From Oceanobacillus rekensis (lineage in GTDB: Bacteria > Bacillota > Bacilli > Bacillales > Amphibacillaceae): a DNA stretch of 64,000 nucleotides. The stretch spans positions 126,223 through 190,222 of the forward strand of contig NZ_MTBQ01000002.1 of assembly GCF_002153375.1 (NCBI RefSeq). The letters are read 5' to 3'. Positions 60,818-64,000 of this stretch are shown here, one piece after another. Made by a program: the position numbers and the translations under genes. Position 1 is the first letter of the stretch, and every line of letters begins with the position of its first letter. The notes beneath the pieces were generated by a model. It was not told the DNA's origin. It saw nothing but the letters and a program-made list of their open reading frames with translations, and did not search any database.

Positions 60818-60857
60818 TTCGGCATATTTCGCCGAAAAGCGGGAAACGACAGACACT
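60818..60857. repeat. Family 2 half-repeat
   Basis: TTCGGCATATTTCGCCGAAA, then GCGGGAAACGACAGACAC, adjacent to the YtxH-like gene stop. Confidence 0.55.
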
Positions 60858-60866
60858 TATTTGAGT

Positions 60867-61421
60867 TTATTTGAATACAGATGCTTTCGCTTTCGCAGTT
60901 GTTCTGCTTGTTCCAGTTGTACGTCTATTTGTCGGTTTTCTATTCGTGGTCGTCCTTGATTTGGGCTCTGTTTTTGATTTGTTTGCAGATTCGTTTCCAC
61001 CCGTTTGTGCTACTTTATCTTCTTGATTACTTCCCATTGCATCTTCCATATCATTTGATTGTAATTGGGAACCCTCTTCTGTATCTTCTTCATCATCCGT
61101 TTTTTTTCGATTGGTGATTTTAGTTGTAAGCACTTTTGCTTTATCTGTTGCATTCGTTTTAATCGAAGAATACTTTTCCATTGTTGAATCACTAAGTTCC
61201 TTGGATTTATCTACAGCTTTATCTTTTGCATTGCCCACTTGGTAAGTTATATCTCCGCGCAGTTCTTTACCAGACTTAGGGGCAAAGAACATTGTCGTAG
61301 CTACACCAAGTGCCCATCCGATCGCTCCACCTGTGATTACATCCTTTTTTGTATAAACTTTATCCAACACCTCTACATTTTCCTGTGCATCTTGATTTTT
61401 CTGTTTGTTTTGTTCAGTCAT
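60867..61421 (-). CDS. YtxH-domain protein at the end of the gas vesicle cluster
   Basis: A 184-residue protein. After a charged N-terminus comes the YtxH segment (GGAIGWALGVATTMFFAPKSGKELRGD, read in two parts), a glycine-rich membrane-associated helix. An amphipathic Lys/Asp/Ser coiled-coil-like stretch and a long low-complexity tail rich in Thr, Arg, Lys and Asn follow. AAGGAGG precedes the ATG. YtxH-like proteins (GvpP, GvpQ, GvpT types) occur in Bacillus gas vesicle clusters, and the position after gvpJ matches GvpT. Its role in vesicle assembly is not established. Confidence 0.8.
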   Translation of the reverse strand: MTEQNKQKNQDAQENVEVLDKVYTKKDVITGGAIGWALGVATTMFFAPKSGKELRGDITYQVGNAKDKAVDKSKELSDSTMEKYSSIKTNATDKAKVLTTKITNRKKTDDEEDTEEGSQLQSNDMEDAMGSNQEDKVAQTGGNESANKSKTEPKSRTTTNRKPTNRRTTGTSRTTAKAKASVFK

Positions 61422-61454
61422 CTTTAGTCCTCCTTGAAAAATAAATTTTTATAA

Positions 61455-61778
61455 TTAACGGCCGTTTCCAGCCAGTTTTCCTTCCAATTTTTCCAGTCGT
61501 TTTTGCAGCTGTTGATTTTCTTCTTTCAGCTTATCCTGTTCCTGTATTGCGGCTTGAGAGTTTAGGAAGGGATCTGTTTCCCACCAATCCATCCCGATTT
61601 CTTTTGCTTTATCAACGGAAGCGACAATTAGTCTTATTTTGATTGATAATAACTCTACATCGGCAATACCTACTCGAATATCACCAGCAATAACGACACC
61701 TTTATCCAGAACGGTTTCAAGAACATCAACCAAATTACTTGATTGGTTAGTTGTTTGAGGTGCATTCCCTTGATTCAT
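61455..61778 (-). CDS. gvpJ: Gas vesicle protein GvpJ
   Basis: A 107-residue member of the GvpA/GvpJ/GvpM family. The core VDVLETVLDKGVVIAGDIRV and IKIRLIVASVDKAKEIGMDW matches the shell-protein fold. The IGMDWWE extension and the charged C-terminal coiled coil (EEENQQLQKRLEKLEGKL type) identify GvpJ rather than the main shell protein GvpA. GvpJ is a minor component needed for nucleation or tips of the protein shell. GGAGG precedes the ATG. A 0.5-kb repeat-filled gap separates it from gvpK. Confidence 0.9.
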   Translation of the reverse strand: MNQGNAPQTTNQSSNLVDVLETVLDKGVVIAGDIRVGIADVELLSIKIRLIVASVDKAKEIGMDWWETDPFLNSQAAIQEQDKLKEENQQLQKRLEKLEGKLAGNGR

Positions 61779-62280
61779 TTCAGATTGACCTCCTTTACAG
61801 TAAAGCGTTGTTCCATTTCTATTTAAATGCTTAGTCTTATTTAAGACTTTTCCACAGAATTTATAAACTGCAAAATAAATTTAGATTTATTTCCAAGACA
61901 TGTACTTTTCCCACCGTCAGGGATCGCTGCGGGCGGATGCACATCCTTAGGGCACGGCCTCAGCCCTGAAGAGAAAACCACTCTTCTGGTCATCGGACAC
62001 GTGCTGTTCCCGAAGGAGTCACCGCCCTCCGCTCACCCGGACTGGTGAAGCTACATGATGTTAATTTTTAAAACAATCACCAATACAGTTAATGGTTTGC
62101 AAGCTTAATACCAGCTCTGGGAAATATACGTAGACTCTAGCGCAAGTTGGCTCACCAGCCGCCTTAGGATGCGCGAAGTATATTTCCCAGAGCGTTCGCC
62201 GAAGTTCCTAATCTAAGTTTCGCAGTTATCTGGGGCAGTTGGTGTTGGGTTATAAAGCTACAAACATTAAATAGCCTAAA
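61779..62280. other. GC-rich repeat-filled gap inside the gas vesicle cluster
   Basis: No gene. Positions about 61910-62050 are clearly richer in GC than the surroundings (GGATCGCTGCGGGCGGATGC, CCGAAGGAGTCACCGCCCTC) and resemble dispersed Bacillus intergenic repeats. Positions 62113-62195 form a large inverted repeat, GCTCTGGGAAATATAC with its near complement, enclosing a 45-base GC-rich loop. Confidence 0.6.
62113..62195. repeat. Large inverted repeat element
   Basis: The arms CTCTGGGAAATATA and TATATTTCCCAGAG are perfect complements; the middle contains a second pairing, GCGCAA...GATGCGC. It lies between gvpK and gvpJ. Confidence 0.7.
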
Positions 62281-62610
62281 CTAGAGTAAATTACCCAATG
62301 GTCCAAGATCGATGTTCAAATCATCATCGTCCAGGTTAAATATTTCTTTCAACTCATCCATCTTCACATCTAAATTCATTAGTGCGACACCGAGTTTTTC
62401 AATTTCTTCTTCGGTTAAATTACCGCCGTCAACTCTCCGGATTGCTTGTCGTTCAACGAGTTGTCTTAATAGCTCGATGACAGTTAGGACAAGTTGGGCA
62501 AGACCTTCTTCAGCACCTTCTGGGTCAAGTTGTATTCGACCACTTTTTTCAGGCTGCCTGTCAAGACTTGCAAGCGACTGGGGTTGGTTATTAAGATTGA
62601 TTGATGACAC
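62281..62610 (-). CDS. gvpK: Gas vesicle protein GvpK
   Basis: A 109-residue GvpK: GRIQLDPEGAEEGLAQLVLT, VIELLRQLVERQAIRRVDGG and LTEEEIEKLGVALMNLDVKM are diagnostic. GvpK is a mostly helical accessory protein required for vesicle formation. Translation starts at GTG 62610, nine bases after AAAGGAGG, and overlaps gvpS by 20 bases. Same order as in B. megaterium (gvpF-G-L-S-K-J). Confidence 0.93.
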   Translation of the reverse strand: MSSINLNNQPQSLASLDRQPEKSGRIQLDPEGAEEGLAQLVLTVIELLRQLVERQAIRRVDGGNLTEEEIEKLGVALMNLDVKMDELKEIFNLDDDDLNIDLGPLGNLL

Positions 62611-62851
62611 GGTCCAATTCCTCCTTTTCTCGGTCTAACTGTTTGGATGATAATTTAGCAGCTGTTTCTTTATTTGATTCAATCAGTGTTTCAACAGAGG
62701 CAATTAATACCCGTAAATCGAGATAGACTAAATCAATTCCGGCAATGGAAATGATGAGATCTCCTTTAAGTGCCACTCCTTTGTCGAGTACAACATCCAG
62801 AATATCTATTAGGCCAACATCTTTGTTATTAAATTCACTTCTTTGTGACAT
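62591..62851 (-). CDS. gvpS: Gas vesicle protein GvpS
   Basis: An 86-residue member of the GvpA/J family: GLIDILDVVLDKGVALKGDL and LVYLDLRVLIASVETL, with a short charged C-terminus. The divergence from GvpJ and the place between gvpL and gvpK identify it as GvpS, a minor shell-related protein. It overlaps gvpK by 20 bases and lies 14 bases after gvpL, so the genes are co-translated. Confidence 0.92.
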   Translation of the reverse strand: MSQRSEFNNKDVGLIDILDVVLDKGVALKGDLIISIAGIDLVYLDLRVLIASVETLIESNKETAAKLSSKQLDREKEELDRVINQS

Positions 62852-62865
62852 GGGTATCCTCCATA

Positions 62866-63666
62866 TTAACTAATCTTTGCAAAGTGGTAGGACGGCCATG
62901 GACCGGTAACCTCCATATGCCAGCCAGCATCTTCCCATTCTTTTTGTTTTTTCTTAATAGCTGATAGAAAACTTTCAACTACAGATTTTTCCAGCAAATA
63001 GACACTGTTCCAGCACATCTCATCCGATCGTCCAGTTACATCTTTATTCCAATTCTTTTTCACTTCTGTATCTATGCTAAGAGATGCTAAATCCTCATGA
63101 ATTTTCTCTGAAAAAGCTTGTTTTTCCTTTTCTGCTTCCTGATCGATTAATTGATCAAGCTTTCTTTTTTCTAAATATTGCCTGCCTGGTGACATTGCTG
63201 CAATTTCTTCCTTTTTTGATTCAACTGTTTCGTTGTAGCCTGCAACTCTTTCTTTTACTTTATCTGCCTCACAATATATTTTTAAAATCCATTCTTCCTT
63301 GTCTGCAATGTTTTCAAGAAGCTCCATCATATGCTGTTTATGTTGATCAATCGTACTTTTAAGGCTCTCGTAACTTGTATAAATGGTGCAGAACTTCATT
63401 GGAATAATTGGATAGTTTTCATATAGTTTCATCAATACTTCATGATGGTGAAATGCATATTTATGAAGCCACTTCGCATCATTCGTTTTTTTCTCTAATT
63501 CCTTTTCACCGTATGCTTCTGGGTCCAACTCACAAACAACCGCATCGATTTCATCAAAGGATAAACTAAATAAATCTGACTCCCCATCAAGGCCTTTAAG
63601 GCGGGGGAGAGGTTGACTAGTAGCTGCTGAAGGTATAATTCCGTATAGATAAATTAGTTTTTCCAT
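62866..63666 (-). CDS. gvpL: Gas vesicle protein GvpL (GvpF/GvpL family)
   Basis: A 266-residue protein of the GvpF/L family: KLIYLYGIIPSAA at the N-terminus, HHHEVLMKLYENYPIIPMKF, a central coiled coil (about 105-200), and the C-terminal WHMEVTGPWPSYHFAKIS. These adaptor proteins interact with GvpA and start shell assembly. The ATG at 63666 has GTGAGGA upstream; an earlier in-frame codon lies within gvpG. A second paralogue (GvpF) ends at the window edge with the same TGPWPxYxF signature. Confidence 0.92.
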   Translation of the reverse strand: MEKLIYLYGIIPSAATSQPLPRLKGLDGESDLFSLSFDEIDAVVCELDPEAYGEKELEKKTNDAKWLHKYAFHHHEVLMKLYENYPIIPMKFCTIYTSYESLKSTIDQHKQHMMELLENIADKEEWILKIYCEADKVKERVAGYNETVESKKEEIAAMSPGRQYLEKRKLDQLIDQEAEKEKQAFSEKIHEDLASLSIDTEVKKNWNKDVTGRSDEMCWNSVYLLEKSVVESFLSAIKKKQKEWEDAGWHMEVTGPWPSYHFAKIS

Positions 63667-63676
63667 AGTTGATTCC

Positions 63677-63934
63677 TCACCTTTTGCCTTTGGTAAATTC
63701 ATTGATTTGTTCCATTTCCAATTTTTTAGCTATTTCGTACCGGGTTAACAGTTCTGTTTCCGATTGTTTGTAGGATTCTTCATCGATTTCTTCCAGTTCA
63801 TACATCATTTGCAGATGGATTAACTTTTTTTGGATATGCTCCAGATCATAAAATTCCTTTTCCACTTCTTCTTGCACCTTTTCCCCGATTTTTACCATTA
63901 AGTTTATAGGAGAAGTGAAGAGTTTTTGGATCAT
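63677..63934 (-). CDS. gvpG: Gas vesicle protein GvpG
   Basis: An 85-residue, largely helical protein: the N-terminal IQKLFTSPINLMVKIGEKV and a coiled-coil body (DLEHIQKKLIHLQMMYELEEI, read in parts) match GvpG. It is an accessory protein that works with GvpF and GvpL in nucleating vesicles. Its ATG overlaps the gvpF stop (ATGA), and it ends 11 bases before gvpL, inside the same operon. Confidence 0.92.
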   Translation of the reverse strand: MIQKLFTSPINLMVKIGEKVQEEVEKEFYDLEHIQKKLIHLQMMYELEEIDEESYKQSETELLTRYEIAKKLEMEQINEFTKGKR

Positions 63935-64000
63935 GTGGAGGGCTCCTCTACTTTCAATCTAATATTGATGAAATTATATGCCGGCCATGGACCTGTATAT
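63931..64000 (-). CDS. gvpF: 3' end of gvpF (truncated by window edge)
   Basis: The last 22 codons of a frame entering from outside the window read TGPWPAYNFINIRLK and end with a TGA that overlaps the gvpG ATG. The TGPWPxY signature is the C-terminal mark of GvpF/GvpL proteins, and the position before gvpG matches gvpF of B. megaterium. The remainder of the gene, and probably gvpA/B and gvpN, lie beyond the window. Confidence 0.85.
   Translation of the reverse strand, partial: YTGPWPAYNFINIRLKVEEPST

Overview
The window is chromosomal DNA of a low-GC, spore-forming-type Gram-positive bacterium of the family Bacillaceae, most like the halotolerant Oceanobacillus/Virgibacillus group. The pointers are strong AGGAGG-type ribosome binding sites with frequent TTG and GTG starts, Bacillus-type genes (yhfW, ylmA, yesL, a TPP-riboswitch ykoFEDC operon, a B. 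megaterium-type gas vesicle cluster), and no outer-membrane genes. The species cannot be named from sequence alone. No rRNA, tRNA or CRISPR array was recognised.

Layout. 1-9 kb: housekeeping and accessory metabolism (EamA exporter, DAACS symporter, a lone purC, a 3-hydroxyacyl-CoA dehydrogenase, a HAD phosphatase, VanZ, a Rieske/FAD oxidoreductase). 9-23.5 kb: an accessory island of decayed insertion sequences around a large YadA-head-like (SHAEG) fibre protein and a surface-glycan locus. That locus holds GT4, GT2 and GT61 glycosyltransferases, a sulfotransferase, the CapE and CapF enzymes of UDP-N-acetyl-L-fucosamine synthesis, and a methyltransferase. The locus is rearranged: a GT2-capE segment exists twice with complementary deletions, and the GT61 gene is frameshifted in an A9 tract directly after its start codon. 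23.6-35.5 kb: an SDR, an AraC regulator divergent from a GH3 glycosidase, ilvA with brnQ, membrane proteins, and an orphan AbiEii-family protein that lacks the catalytic acids. 35.6-55.3 kb: a lactonase, the proC-proB-proA operon, ylmA, an amino-acid ABC importer, an M42 peptidase with a peptide-binding lipoprotein, a PLD-like protein, a Gfo/Idh/MocA dehydrogenase, and the ykoFEDC thiamine-precursor importer with its riboswitch. 55.9-60.7 kb: a secreted subtilase, then an FAD monooxygenase-Dabb-purU cluster. 60.8-64 kb: gas vesicle genes (ytxH-like, gvpJ, gvpK, gvpS, gvpL, gvpG, end of gvpF), read on the minus strand and interrupted between K and J by GC-rich repeats.

Two dispersed repeat families pervade the gene borders. 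Family 1 (GGAAGCATGGGGACGG...TGCTTCC with a T-tract, often paired with an inverted second arm) lies next to stop codons on both strands and forms terminator-like hairpins. Family 2 (GTGCCTGTCAC... with inverted ends) is concentrated at 55-61 kb and brackets the subtilase gene. No transposase that could mobilise either family was seen here.

The most interesting material is the fibre/glycan island (trimeric-head repeats, a Peptidase_G2 autocleavage domain and a SHOCT tail beside sulfation and aminosugar genes), the A9 frameshift in the GT61 gene, the reciprocal duplication, and the degenerate AbiEii protein.
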